Shown: piece by piece, positions 11,701 through 24,146 of the stretch | Position numbering within the stretch: position 1 is the stretch's first letter | Layout: every line of letters begins with the position of its first letter | Assembly (NCBI RefSeq): GCF_002994745.2 | Contig: NC_037090.1 | Span: 4,709,501-4,773,500, forward strand | DNA length: 64,000 nucleotides | DNA from: Rosa chinensis | Lineage: Eukaryota; Streptophyta; Magnoliopsida; Rosales; Rosaceae | Direction of reading: 5' to 3' | Position numbers and translations under genes: made by a program | The notes under the pieces: model-generated | The model's input: the letters and a program-made list of their open reading frames with translations, nothing else | What the model was told of the DNA's origin: nothing | Database searches by the model: none

Positions 11701-12288
11701 CTAATAAAGCAAAAGCATATCATAAGGTGTGCAACAGCAATTGATATTCCCAAACAGCTCGTTTTTCTCCCTTGCTTGTTCAAAAGGCACTGGAGACATG
11801 TTTTCAACGCCAAAGGTGTAACCCTTTTTCCATTTCAATCTCCAAGCAACCATTAAGCTTTGAATCTGACTTGGCCGCCAGCTTCTCTTGCATAGTTGTT
11901 GTGGGAGGCTTGGATTGGCTCCGCAGCTTGGCAAACCAGCGGCAGCTGTCGGAATCCTCCGCCTCCTCATGGCAGATAGCTCTAAGATGAGCTTTTGCTT
12001 TCATTTCCATCATCTCTGATTCTAAAGCAAGTAGATTGTTCGGGTTTTCCACAAAAGAAATGAGACTCATATAGGCGGTAAATATCGAAGAGATTGCAGT
12101 AACAAAGAAAAACGGTTTTCGGCGGCAGATGCATCTGGGATAATTCTCTCCACAGTTACCATCTTTGGGATAGAGATGATTTTGGGAATCTTGAGGACTT
12201 TTTGAATTCGAAAAATCTTTCTACGACCCATCGGTTTCATAGCACTCTCCGTTTTCGGCGAGATTTTGCAGTTCTTGCAGTCCATCAT
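11701..12288 (-). pseudogene. Decayed ORF of unknown family, split over frames
   Basis: Three overlapping minus-strand frames each hold part of what looks like one protein. The first (from ATG 12288) is basic and ends at 12067. A second frame adds a hydrophobic stretch (PFFFVTAISSIFTAYMSLIS) followed by an acidic helix around NNLLALESEMMEMKAKAH, ending at 11804. A third frame continues with YTFGVENMSPVPFEQAREK. Switching frame twice gives a plausible single-membrane-span protein, which is what points to frameshift decay. I do not recognise the family. It could also be a spliced gene whose introns I misread. Confidence 0.35.
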
Positions 12289-12299
12289 GATATTTCATT

Positions 12300-13000
12300 T
12301 CAATGATTTGGTTTCGAATGCGAACCTGCTTGGCAGATTAGATCATAATGGAAACAAAACAGAGATATATGCATGTAATAGGTACAGCTTGAGATTAGGG
12401 AAAGAGAGATATACAGAGAGGGAGAGAGAGAGAGAGAAAAAAAAGGACAAAGTGATAGAAACTCTTTAGTTTGAGAACGCCCAAAGCTATGTGATCACAG
12501 GGACTCACAAACATCTCTGGGCAAGTCTTCAAATGCTTCCATCTCTCGGTAATATATACCTTCCTTACGGGCCTGCTGAATCAATCTAGAAATTTTCTCC
12601 ATCAAGCTTTCCTGGACCTCGTTAATGAGCTTCCCTGACTTTGTTTATTAAGCTAATGATGCGAGTAATATTTGAAAGAGTTCGTATATACAATGTCAAG
12701 TAGTTTTGCTCTCTCGATTTAAAAAATACATTGTCGAAACTAAATTGGATTGGAACACCATGCTAATTGACTGTTGGAACTAGATTGGAACTAGATCGGG
12801 TAGGGGGCATGGCATTGGTCTTGGGCTTCTCCAGGGTGGTGGGCCTATCCAGAATCGTGGGCCCATCTTCAGTCCTTGGGCCTCTGCTGGTGGGCTTATA
12901 GTATGTATTATGTACTTTTTATATTTTGTATCAACTTCAGGTGTAGTTTATCTACAATAAATCCCTGCCAACTCTTGTAAGGTTATGTGGGCTCGGTACT
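12300..13000. other. Intergenic region
   Basis: A GA-rich tract lies at about 12400-12440. The stretch 12780-12900 repeats GGGCC/GTGGGCC-type words (GGTGGGCCTATCC, GTGGGCCCATC). No gene supported. Confidence 0.4.
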
Positions 13001-13400
13001 AGGCTGCGTACTCAGTATGCCTTGTCTGCCCTAGCGAGGCTGCATATCTTGAATTGGGTGCAACCTCCTACTGGCAGGATGAAACATCGTGTCGGCAAGT
13101 TTATTTCTGATCGTCAGCATATTGGGAAAGCTATTTTATTAGTTTTATGGCATTGCTTTAACTTTTCGATATGCCACCATTACTGTAAAGCAAATGGAGT
13201 AGTCAATATGACGCTCTTTGCTAATAGGTGCATGTTCGAATACATTATAGTAGTTGAGACTCTTGTTATTATTCGAGAGATTCTCTTGAGGTTTATTGTA
13301 ATATGGGGTTCAGGCATTATGTCCCCCTCCCCTTTGTATTCATCAGTTTCATCAATGAAGGCCTTAGGGTGGCCGCACCAGCCCTTATTTCAAAGATAAT
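12950..13400 (+). repeat. Dispersed repeat copy A, LINE-3'-end-like
   Basis: Shares with 28040-28480 the words TGCCTTGTCTG, CAACCTCCTACTGGCAGGATGAAA (diverged), GGCATTATGTCCCCC and a tail of the form 'gtattc..gtttcat.aat.aagg.ttagg'. The layout, with a CCCCC motif and a conserved end before an A-rich stretch, resembles 3' ends of plant L1 elements or RNase H-type non-LTR remnants. No reverse transcriptase is present. Confidence 0.55.
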
Positions 13401-13424
13401 AGTATAGAAATTGCAAAAAACAAA

Positions 13425-13425
13425 A

Positions 13426-13472
<47 letters not shown>

Positions 13473-13550
13473 CCCAAAATGATTTCAAAAAACCCTACAC
13501 GAAAATGGAAAAAAAAAAAAAAGAGAGAGAGAGAAAAAGGAAGGAAGATA
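13425..13550. repeat. (AT)n microsatellite and purine-rich tract
   Basis: (TA)n at about 13425-13462, a short (CA)n, then an A/GA-rich stretch to about 13550. Confidence 0.9.
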
Positions 13551-13769
13551 TAATTCAAACAAGGTAAGATTTTTCCAGAAATGAGAATAAACTATATTTC
13601 GAAGTTGATGAAACCGTCCTATGAGGTTACTGATTTTTCACCTTATACATGACAACAAATTCACATCACGCATAAACAAATAATCAATGAAACTATTGAC
13701 ATCGAGAATATATCTCAAACAATCACAAAACCCAAACCAATCCATACAAGTATGTAATCTCAAACATGT

Positions 13770-15468
13770 TTAATTCCTCCGAGCTGAAACCCCCAGTGGC
13801 ATTGAGGAAGTTGGACGCTGTTTCAAACCCGGCATTATTAGTCCGTCACTCTTCTGCACACTCTTCCTGCTCTTCAATGGAGACAGAGACACCAATCTAG
13901 TAGCCAATCTCGACGGAGAAAATGACCGCCGCAGTTTCGAGACAGCAGATTTCTTCGGAGACTTCTTGGCCTTAGTTGGCGAAAGAGAAGAAACCAATGG
14001 AGGGCTCTTAATCTTGACCTGGAACTTTGAAGCCGAAGCTGGAGACTTGATCAAGAACTTGTGTGGAGTCTGAATCTGCTGAGTCTGAGGTTTAGTATTG
14101 TTAGTACTTCTTCCAATCATTGGTGACCTTGTTCTACAAAACTTCTTTTGCTGAGGTGAAGTATCTGTGGCCGAAAACAAAGGGTTGGGAAACAATACAC
14201 TCTTTTTAGCCCATGGTCTGTTTTTGGGAGACACTCTGTTTGCTAAGTATCTGGTATTTTCTTTCTCTATCTCTCTCTTCTTAGGAGGCGAAACCTTGAA
14301 GTTAATTCGGGACCGGGCTCGTTGGAGCACCGGTGAGCCAGCTTCTGATCGGTTGGATTGAGATTTGTTGTGCTTCTCCTTCTTTCTTCTGGCCCTGAGC
14401 TCTGTGTTTTCAGGGGGTGGTCTCTGTTTTTTCTGTTGGGTCATTGGGGTTTTGGGGTCTTCTATGGTGGTTTTCTTGGGGACTGATGCTACTATTTCTC
14501 TTGCAAATTGACTTGAATGAAGAATTTCTCCGACTGTCTCGCTGAGCAGCATTGCCGGCAGTGACATTCTCTGCCATTCCCCTGAATGTAACAGTGAAAA
14601 TTTTCAGGCAATTCAGCCAAATGTTGCTCAAATTTGGTTTCTAAAATAGATTTCCAGTTTCGAATGTGACCTCAGTTACGAAATGAGCTAATTAAGTAAC
14701 CAACTACCTGAAATCAAGAAAAGAAATACCAAATAACAAAACCCAATTCAATAAAACCTTTCTCTATCTGGTTTCCAAGTGAAAAGTTTCAATTTTGAAC
14801 ACAGCCCATGTTATATTCAACAATCAAATTATTAGGAAACTCATCAAAAATCAATTTTGAAGTAACCCATGTTACAAACAGTGACCAAATACCTGAAACT
14901 AAGAAATCAAACACAAAAATCAAAACCTGTTTGACCCAGCTTGTGGATTCACAGAGAGAAAGTTACCTGCTGACTTTGCCGGAGACTTCCCAGCCGGAAA
15001 CTTCCCCACCGGAGATTTCCTCGGCGTCAAACCTTTAATCCTTCACATAGCAAAAGACCCATTTCAATTCGCACATCAAAACTCACCAAAACCAACCAAA
15101 TGCTTAGAACCCAAAATCAAAAGCTTAAACCTTTCTTGGTTTACCTTGCAGATTCTTGTTTGCATCTAAGACTAGTCCTCAGATAAACTCTAGTACTTCT
15201 CGGGCTGAGACTCACTCCCGAGATCACCTTCGTCCCACCTGTCACTGTGTACTGTAGCTCCTGCAACCTAGCCACACACCTATCCACCTTCAGACCCAAA
15301 AAAGTAACACACACCCATTAAATCACACACATGCAATTTCATCAGAGACTTTCAAATTCCACTAAAAATGAAAGAAATGTAGCTCACCTTCTTCACTGTT
15401 TCTCTAAGCAGAGCAGGATTGAGAGGGGCTACCATCTTCCTCTGCTTTGGTGGGGTTTTAGCAACCAT
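13770..15468 (-). CDS. TAN: TANGLED, microtubule-binding division-plane protein
   Basis: Four exons: 15388-15468, 15145-15287, 14967-15040, 13770-14581. They total 1110 nt, 369 aa, frame intact. TANGLED is a very basic plant protein that marks the cortical division site from preprophase band through cytokinesis and guides the phragmoplast. Recognition rests on the N-terminus ([20 protein letters not shown], then a coiled segment [19 protein letters not shown]), the [20 protein letters not shown] block, the linker with repeated K-S-P motifs, and a C-terminal region rich in K, R, S and P, including [20 protein letters not shown]. No globular enzymatic domain. It is shorter than my memory of the Arabidopsis protein (about 470 aa), mainly in the linker. 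Start is the only ATG in exon 1 with good context. Confidence 0.9.
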
Positions 15469-15769
15469 TTTGAGTATAATGGAAGAGAAACACAAAGTTG
15501 AAGTGGGTCTCTCTCTCTCTCTCTCTCTAAATACAGATGAAGTGCGGGTTTCTTTCAGTTTCGTTTTTCCAGTTTGTCTCCGAAGTGAAAAGTCAAAACG
15601 GCTGGAAACACAACCACTTTAGAAACGGATCTTGTTGTTTTCTTCTCTTCCTCTTTTGGGGTCCAACGGTCGAATTTATCACAAACGGCTACTTTTTTAT
15701 TTAGATATTCATTTTCCCTCTTTTTGAAGCCAACCCCTCTTTTTGGGGTCCAACGGTCGGTACCCTTTA

Positions 15770-15825
<56 letters not shown>

Positions 15826-16133
15826 ATATGGTATAATCTAGAAATGTGAGATTGAAATTCAAAGACAAAGGGTTGATTGCCTTTCTGGGTCTCTTTTCAT
15901 TCAACACAAAAAGTCACAGACAATGTTATAATAAGAAGCAATGCTCGGATGATTGGGAGGGAAACAAAAACTCTGAAGGATTTCATTTTCAATCAATCAA
16001 TGGTAGGCAAGAAGCATACATTTCAAGTACTATCACAAAAGTTATGACGTAACCAGAAGAGCAGGAAAGAAAGGGTTTACTGTTTCAAGGTTTTTGACAA
16101 TATAGACAATGTGACAACAAACTACTTTATTCA
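15469..16133. promoter_or_regulatory. Upstream region of TANGLED with repeated MSA-like motifs
   Basis: TCCAACGGTCG occurs at 15662-15672 and 15749-15759 in a repeated context (CTCTTTT(T)GGGGTCCAACGG). Further AACGG cores lie at about 15597 and 15685. The M-phase-specific activator consensus bound by MYB3R factors is YCYAACGGYYA; these sites match except for the last base. A (CT)n tract fills about 15772-15826. The rest up to the kinesin stop codon is non-coding and presumably includes its 3' UTR. Confidence 0.55.
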
Positions 16134-19100
16134 CTACATCTCCACTCTAGAAGGCAGAGCCAGTGATGGCCTCCTGTTCTTTATGAACTTCAGCGGACTC
16201 CAAATTACTGGTTTTCGCTGCAATGCAATGGCTGTGGGAGGCCTTGATTTGAATGAACTAGCCTGCTGTGCTGGGGGGCTACCCATGAACTTACTACTGC
16301 TCCTCATGGCAATTGGAGTTGTCTCTGCTGCTGTCTTCAACTCCATTGGAGAGAACAACCTTGAATATCTCTTTCGCGGGACAAATGAGGGTCTGCCATT
16401 GTTGAACCGAGAGGCAGAGGTGCTGTTGTTGAGGGGCGTAGCCATGTAAGAGTTTGGCTCAGGCTGAAGGTTAGGAAGAGTAGCAATGGAGTGTCTCTTA
16501 GGCTTACGAACCTGCTGTGTTGTTGTGGTTGTTGTCTGAGGAGGTCTCACAGCAATTGACATTCGTTTTGGTAAAATAAGGCGGCTGGTGTTTCTTGCTG
16601 CTCTTGATGTTGTTGAAACATTTTCTTTGCCATCCATAGGAGGTGGGACAGCAGGAGTTGAGTAGCTGTTCTTTTTCGGTGGAAAAGCTGATGGCTGGGG
16701 CAAGAAATTGCTAATTTTTCGCAGCGGAAGCCTTGATTTGTTGGGAGCCAATGGTGGCTTCTTCTCTGCAACACCCTTCTGTGTTCCTTGTTTCCAGGAT
16801 GATGTTGATGCGGAAGTAGTGAAAGCTCTAGTTTCCTGTTTCAGTCTGGTCTTCCTTTCCTCTGCCAATTGGTTCTCAAGGTCTCGGACCTATCGAATTC
16901 AGTTGTTAAATTATGAATGAAGTGATTAAAATACTGGAGAAGAAATTCAAGAAATCAACTTCCTCTGTCATAATATATTACCTTTTCTTGAAGATTTCTG
17001 CACATGTGTTCTCTTGCAGCTAGCCTTAACTGCGCAGCCGATAAACCATCTTGTAGTTTCTTTGTTTCCTTCTCATCATGCTTAGCCTTTTCTGCCAATT
17101 GCTTGTACTTGAGCAGCTCAGTGAGGTCTGCTTGTTTGCGAATTGGGCCACTCTCAACTCCTCGGACTCGGCTGGCAAAATTCAAGGAACATAGTGTTTC
17201 TCCTAAATCTGAGGAACTTGGGCTGATTTGGACAAACATCAAGGTTTTGCAATCTCCTCCTGCAATTCAAATTTCATTAACATTGTGCATGAAGAAAAAT
17301 TTAGAAAAGCCACTCAAATCAAGTAAAACCTACAATAAAGGCATACCTAGAGAGCTCTGCAGCATATGAGTGAGCTTTGAATTCCTGTAAGGAATATGGG
17401 ATGTTTTAGAAGCAAGGGATGAGATTACATCGCCAAGGGCTGAGAGAGATTTATTTATAAACTGAGATTCCTTCAGTCTTTCCCCCTCAACTTCAATCCT
17501 CCCCACACGCTCACTACCAGCCAAGTCTACTAGCCAAAGTTGACTCCTAGTCCTTTGCCCACTTATCAAGTTCTCCCCCTTAACAGTCACTCGCAACAAG
17601 CTACAGCAAAGAAATCAATGGAAATTAGATTACCGCATGCTTATGACATTCATCATAATTTGAAAGATTCAATTCTGCATTATACTTTCATGGACAATCT
17701 CGATTCATTTGTAGACACAAAGCCAAAATCTGAAACTTAAATATTTTAGTGGCATGAAAAGTACCAGTGAGACCGGCTGCTCAGCTCATTAGCACTGGTT
17801 GATCCAACGGATCTGGCGCGGCTTCCAGACTTCAGCAGTTCCCACATCTCCTCAAACCCATTAACATGAGGTTCAACAAGTCCCGGCACATCTAGGGTTC
17901 CATCTGCAGCTTGCTTAATTTCCAACCTTTGTTCACGTAACACAAAATAAGTACATCTCTACAAATAAAGGATTATTCCTTCCAAGATCCAGCATTGCTT
18001 GAAAACCATGGAAGTATTGGGTGTATGTCAGAGAGCTTTTAACAATTGTTATGCAAGTCTAACTTTGAAAAAAATAATAACATTGCTATTATTTCCTTAT
18101 TAGTATTTTTTTTCTTTTCTTCTAATTGCAGCATATCAACCATCAGTGCATCTTGTCATTCTTCTGCCTTTCACACATACTGTTCATTTAAAATGCAATA
18201 GCTGTCTGGTTCTTCAACATCTTACAGAATCCAAACTTGATTCTAATCAACAGTTTACTAAATGCAAGATAGCAAGGTATTCAGTTAAGATGTAAGCACA
18301 AGAAAACTCACTTTTTAGTGGGTTGGTTGGTGTTATCTACCAAGAGATCCCTTATCTTCTCATTATAAACCTCAAGCATGCTAACAGATAATTCATATCG
18401 CATGGAACCACCTCTGTCTTCTGAAATCCGAAACAACTCCTCTAGAGTCCTGTAGTTGACACCCCTGTTTTCAGGAGTTCCCTCCATTGTAAAGGTCTTA
18501 CCAGTTCCAGTTTGTCCATAGGCAAATATGCACACATTAAACCCATCCAACACTGAGGTGACAATAGGTTTAGTTTGAGCAAAAACAGCCTCTGCATATT
18601 TGTAAAAATCAGAATCAGTGACATAAAATCTGTCTAACAATTATTTGTTGTAACAAAAGTCATCTATAAAGTATTAGCCTGTACAAATAATCAAATCAGT
18701 ACGAGTTCTCAAATACCTTGGTCGTCCTCGGGTCTGAACACATGGTCAAACTTGAACTGCTTTTTTGAAGAATCAGAGGAAAGGACCTGCAGCTCATTAT
18801 CCAAGGAGGATTCGAACTCAATAACGGAATTATATCCATTTGAAATTTCATTTTGGTTCAAAGGTCTACATCTGCAGAAAACCCTGATATTTCCTTTGAG
18901 CTCAATTACTTCATTGTACAATCGCTTCCGCTCAGAGGACTCAGCAAGGTACTTCTTCTTCAAAAATTCATGTTCAGTACCTAGAGCACCAGAAGGAACA
19001 ACCAATTACCATCAAAGAAAACAGGAAAGATGGAACATAAACCAGTTATCATTCTAAAGACTTACTTAGCAGCTGAAGAGTTTTCAGAACTTCAGGGTCT

Positions 19101-20471
19101 GGAATAGAACTCGTCATTTGCTTGACTTCATCAGACAAGACAGTATGATCTTTCTTCAAGTCCTAAACATAGAAATACAGTAAAAAGGAAGGAATTAGAT
19201 TGGCAGCCGTACTGGAGAAAAATCAAAATCATTTAATGCAGGCGCTGACCCACAGTGTACCCTTTCTCAGTCAATATTTAGAATCTAATAAAAAAGAAAT
19301 ATGCAAATAATATTGAAAGTTCACCTTCATTTTGGCACTCAAATCAATGATCTTCTGCAAAATTGGAAGGGTCGCCCCCTGAAATGGGGAAGCTTCAGTT
19401 TCATTTGACATACCACTCTCCTCAATCAAATCAGAAACTCCCACAACTTGTTCTGCAGCATCATCTGAAATGTTTAACCAATCAACCTACGTACATTACA
19501 GAAGCAATAGGTATATGCCTCTGCAAAAGAGGCCCAGCGTGTGTTGTGTGTGCAGGTGTGTGTTTGCTGTCTAGTTGCTGAGAAATGTTATGATGGTTAT
19601 GGAGATAAAGGTCATTAACCTCAGCTCATATCTAACAATACTAATTATTTAATTAGGCCCAAGTCTAATTCTTCAGTTTCTGGAAGCCAATATGACATAG
19701 ACAACGGGATTCAAAACTCATCTTTTCCATTTTCCCAGCAACCAAACAAGACTAAAGCAATCCAACAAAGAAAGAACAAAATGAAAATCAACCACTTCCA
19801 GTAATTTCTTAAACAACTCACGAAAAAAAAAAAAAACCAAGAATTATAGAATCAACGCACCTTTACCAGTGACATCACTGTCCAAATCGTCCGTCACAGT
19901 ATCTAGGGTTTGAACTGGAAGAAAAAAGTTGAATTTAACAAGATAGGTCCCCCCAGTTCTACATTTTATTGGACTGTAAAATAAAATTGAAATTCAAACA
20001 AATAATACTAAAAAAAAAAAAAAAAAAAAGAGGAATACGCACCTTTGTCACTGACATCACCATCCAACTCGCTCCTCACAGTCTCTAGGGTTTGATCTGG
20101 AACAAAAAAAGAAGAAGATCAAATTCAATCAGAAAGGTCCCCAATTCCACATTTTCTTGAACTGAAAATTACAGTAATAACCGCACCCGAACCTCAAATT
20201 CAACATTTTCTTGCAAATTCAAAAATCCAAAATCAACGAAAATTGAACCGCGTAAAAGACCCAAACCTGTTTCAAAGGTTGAAGACGGCTTCGCATTGTG
20301 ATCCGGTGCAGGGCCGTCGCAGTTTTCCGGGATCATTTCCGCCATTAGATCTGAACAGGAAGCATCAAAACGTCGTCGTTACTACCATTTCCGGTCACCG
20401 ATTTCAAAAACCAAATCAAAACAACACAACCTAGAGAGAGAGAGAGAGAGAGAGAGAGGAGTACCAGTCAT
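16134..20471 (-). CDS. KIN14S: Kinesin-14 (KIN-14S-like) minus-end-type motor
   Basis: Twelve coding exons: 20465-20471, 20267-20350, 20043-20084, 19861-19902, 19325-19465, 19066-19162, 18718-18980, 18312-18591, 17765-17926, 17347-17600, 16982-17259, 16134-16889; 2406 nt, 801 aa. The motor begins with [16 protein letters not shown], then P-loop [19 protein letters not shown] (switch I), DLAGSERV (switch II) and the stalk-like end [10 protein letters not shown]. The motor is central, preceded by the coiled neck, as in plant class-14 kinesins without calponin or malectin domains. The tail is basic and rich in S, P and R. The start is placed in a 7-nt coding exon because ATGACTG splices in frame; an alternative start is the internal ATG at 20345. 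Length is near my memory of Arabidopsis KIN14S. Confidence 0.88.
19861..20230 (-). repeat. Tandemly duplicated 42-nt exon with flanking intron
   Basis: Exons 19861-19902 and 20043-20084 are the same length, share phase and are similar in sequence ([14 protein letters not shown] versus [14 protein letters not shown]). Their acceptor contexts (CAAACCCTAG) and the intron sequence upstream of each also match, so a unit of about 180 bp was duplicated in tandem. Both copies keep frame. Confidence 0.8.
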
Positions 20472-20795
20472 GGCTTCAAGAGCAGGATTGCAATTCGGTG
20501 AATTCTAGAGAGAGAAAGAGAGAGAGCGTAAGAGAGAGAGAGAGTTTGTGAATTTGATTTGGGGGAAACGAGGGGTAGGGTTTAGATTGGAAGCAAGTTT
20601 GAATTTGAGAGAATCTGAGCCGTCGGATTACATATAAGCAGCTCTTTCTCTCTAACGGCTATCAAAAAAAGCTTCCGGATTTTTTTTTTTTTAATTTCTG
20701 AAACGGCCCAATTCCAAAACCCGACCCACCCGGCCCATTTAAAAACGACGTGTCGTTTTTGCTATCTTTTTCCTCTGGCATTATCAGCTAACCCA
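20472..20795. promoter_or_regulatory. Bidirectional promoter between the kinesin and the DUF1995 gene
   Basis: Only 324 bp separates the two divergent start codons. TCTAACGGCTA at 20651-20661 matches the MSA consensus YCYAACGGYYA at every position, which fits M-phase expression of the kinesin. GA-rich tracts lie at 20430-20550. ACGACGTGTCG at about 20745 holds an ACGT core, a common light or ABA type element that could serve the chloroplast gene. Confidence 0.6.
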
Positions 20796-23700
20796 GTGGC
20801 TAAAAGTTCACTCATGGCTTCCACGTACCCAAGTTCCCTGTTTTACTTCTGCAGCTCCAGTTCTTCAAACCCCAGTTCAACTTCAGCCACACGCTTGCCC
20901 TTGGCTTTTTCTGGGTCTGGCTTTAATGGGTGCAATGGAGTTTCAGTCACCAAAGCTTGGTCTAGTAGTAGCTCAAGAATATGTGCCAAGTTTGAAAAGT
21001 TCCAAGCTGAGGAGAATCTTGAGGAGACCAACATGACATCATCTTTACAAGAAGTTGAAGAAGATGGTGAGCAGGAAGAAGATGACAGGTTAGTAATTAG
21101 CTTGGTCTACTTTTGACTGTCCTAGTGTTACTTGCTGTTGGGTTTTATAAATTATACAGCTTTGATGTGTTATGGACATATGTGGAGGGCAAAGTAATGA
21201 ATGTATAAGGGAAAATGGTGATATACCCATTTGTGTTTGGATGGTGAATTAAAGGTTGTTAGGATGAAACTGAGTAAATGGATTCATTGAGTTGTGTTCC
21301 TTATGCATTTTACTGTGTACTCTATGTGGTAGTCTGAGAATTAAGTAATTGTGTAGACTAGACAGGTCAGATACCTTGTGGAAGCTCAATTTTGTGTACC
21401 TGAGCTAGAGTCTGCTTTCTATTACTTTGCGGTTGATTTCTTAGGATTGGACTACTTGAGTTAGATTTAGAGAATTTGGGTTTAGCATGTTCAGGGGATC
21501 CAGCTTGCATTGTTGTGCAGCAACGTAGATTTGAATGTGTAGTGCATGTTATGAGTAGTTAATTGTGGATTGAGATTGAAATAGGATGTTATATTCATGC
21601 ATTTATAGTATGCTGTTTGGAAATGGTTGGCGCCTTGGCGGAGTGAAAGGAAGGCATTGATGTAATTCGTTTAATGATTCAGCTGCTTGCCTTCGGACTT
21701 GGAGGGTGCAGTCCGTCAATCGGGTGAAGCAAGTGCATCATTTGTTTCTTCAGGAGGACTGAGAGCCATAGTACGTGCCATGAGAAAATGTCATCTTATT
21801 CATACATGTTGGAATTATCATGTGTAGCTATCCACTTGAAGGCTACTATATTTGTATGATCAGACAAAGAAAAGAAACTTTAATTATGTAAATTTTGAGC
21901 TTTAGGAGAAGCTTTATATACTAATCTAAGATCTATAAACATCATAAGGAAGATCTAGCTTACTTGAGTATAGTACTTGGAATTATGGTTGTTGATGATC
22001 TGTTAGTTCTGCTGCTGGCAATTCCTTAGTTTAAAGTAAACTTTGCTTCCTTCTACTATTTGCAAAATTAGCTAAAGTGTAAATCTGGCTTAGTTAAAAG
22101 TTCAAAAGAAATAAGAATGTCCTTCTTTCACATAACTGAAACAGTTTAATCTTAGCCTGAGAGAAATGTTCAAAAAACAAACCAAAAAATCTTAGCCTGA
22201 GAGAGGAAAATTTATGTCAAAATGGAGGTTGCATGCTTTAATTCTTGAGCACATCATCTATTCAGTTGCTTGTCTGCCCACACTTGGCCCTTTTATAAAC
22301 TCATTTTCTTTTTGCAGGTTGAGCTTTTAATTCCCCAGCTGCAGTTTCTAGATGAAGAAGGGGCACAAGCTGAGCTCTGGGAGTTGTCAAGGGTTTTCCT
22401 GGATACCCTTATAGAGGAAACTGGATGTGAGGTTAGTTGAAAATGTTTATTTATTTAAGGAACTTTAGTATATCATATTTACTCTAGGTAGAAAATTATG
22501 ATCAGGCGACTTGATACATATGTTCAACAAATCTGTTTTACCTAATCTGGATACATAGAATTGCTTGATACACTTTTTTTGTTTTTTGTTTTCAAAGGCA
22601 AAGACCTTTTTACCATATGACCATTGCCTACATATATATTACCACTTCCAGTGCAAGCAATTTGTTTTAAGAAATGAACATGGCTTCAAAATTTCTTAAA
22701 TATAATATAGTTTACTTTACCCATTATGTAATATATGTTGATAAGTATACTAATTTATTTGCTAGAGAGTTAAAGCTGTATTTCCTGATGCTGGAGCAGC
22801 AGCACTACTAAAATATAAGTGGACAGATGCTGCTTTTGGATTCGCCAGGTAATTTATACCATGCAAGTATATGTTTACATTGGTTAGCAATACTTTTCAG
22901 TTGAATATGGCAGTGCATGCCATATGTTTATTATTTGCTAAATAAAATGAATGCTCTTATTTGGTATCAGTCCAAATATACTTCTTTTCATCCCACATTC
23001 ATATATCAAAACTTGTGCCTCATTCTAATACAATCTTCTGGCCCATTATACCAGCTTAAGTGACCGGAAACCCATAACAAGTGAAGATGAGATTGTGGTT
23101 ATGATTGTTCCTGATTATCAGATGTTGGAATATGTAGAGAGACTTGCAGCCAGTCTTTCAGATGATCCGGTAGATTATAGCTTCGAAAAATAAATTTACT
23201 TAAAGCATCCAATTGGAATATTTCATATACCAGTTACTTTTTTTGGGATCATTTGTTTTTTCTCTAGTGCACCTCAAAGAGGCAAGAATTATTATCTAAT
23301 ATTCTTGAGATTCGCAGCCAAGGCCTCTAATCATGTGGAACCCACGTCTCATCAGTGAGGATGTTGGAGTTGGATTTAATGTACGAAAGTTAAGGCGGTA
23401 CTTTCTGAGGTATACTTCAGTATCTCTCTGCATTGATTTGTGGTTATTTGTATCTTTCTCAGTTTAGCTGTTTCTACTGCTATGTGTGCTGTGTCCCTGC
23501 TGAGATTTTCTGTTATTTACTCAGCAGCTGCCTGCTTAGCGCCTCTGTTTGTTCTTCTTTTGACTTTTTCCTTGTACAATTGCTGTGCAGCACTTTTACG
23601 ACGGTCTACTCAATGAGGCCTATGGAATCCGGTGCTGTATTTAGGTGCTATCCAGGGTAAGGAATTTAAACATCTTATTGAATTCCTAACATTTTGATGG

Positions 23701-24146
23701 TTCTTTGGTCTGTTGACTGTGGTAATTTACCATTCCATTACAGACTATTAGTAGAGACTAATACTGAAGCCATAAACTATCTAAATAGTGATTTAAGCTT
23801 TAAAGACCTGACTGAATCTTCCTCTTGTTGCCTTGGTTTTTTCCTCGGTCATTTACCAGGTCATGGAAGGTATTCTTCGATGATAAGGATAGACCAAACA
23901 GATATCTACTTGCCAAAGAGCTCCTGCGCCGTCCTGATGCTGAAGACCTTGAGGTCAGTTGTTGCTAACAGTTGAACAAATTTACACAATGTGCACAAAC
24001 TAGAAGGTAATGGGTTTAATTTGTTCTTTTTGCAGATGATATTTGGAAATATGCAAGAGGATTCAGAGCAGGGCCCGTCTTTGTTTGATAAAGCAGCAGG
24101 GATGTTCTCTTCAATGAACCGATTTATGAGGATCATTTCAAAATAG
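20796..24146 (+). CDS. DUF1995 chloroplast protein (LPA3-like)
   Basis: Eight exons: 20796-21092, 22318-22431, 22766-22848, 23055-23169, 23318-23409, 23591-23656, 23860-23953, 24036-24146; 972 nt, 323 aa. A second ATG at 20814 (MASTYPSS) may be the true start. The first 60 residues are rich in S and poor in acidic residues, typical of a transit peptide. Recognisable DUF1995 blocks are IPQLQFLDEEGAQAELWELS, KWTDAAFGFAS, EIVVMIVPDYQMLEYVER, RPLIMWNPRL and WKVFFDDKDRPNRY. DUF1995 includes LPA3, which helps assemble photosystem II, and related stromal or thylakoid proteins; I cannot tell which member this is. The exon 1 donor at 21093 (GTAATT) was chosen because it alone keeps frame. Confidence 0.85.

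Noticed and set aside
13022..13399. 125-codon ORF in dispersed repeat A
   Set aside because: The corresponding frame is closed in copies B and C, and no domain is recognisable.
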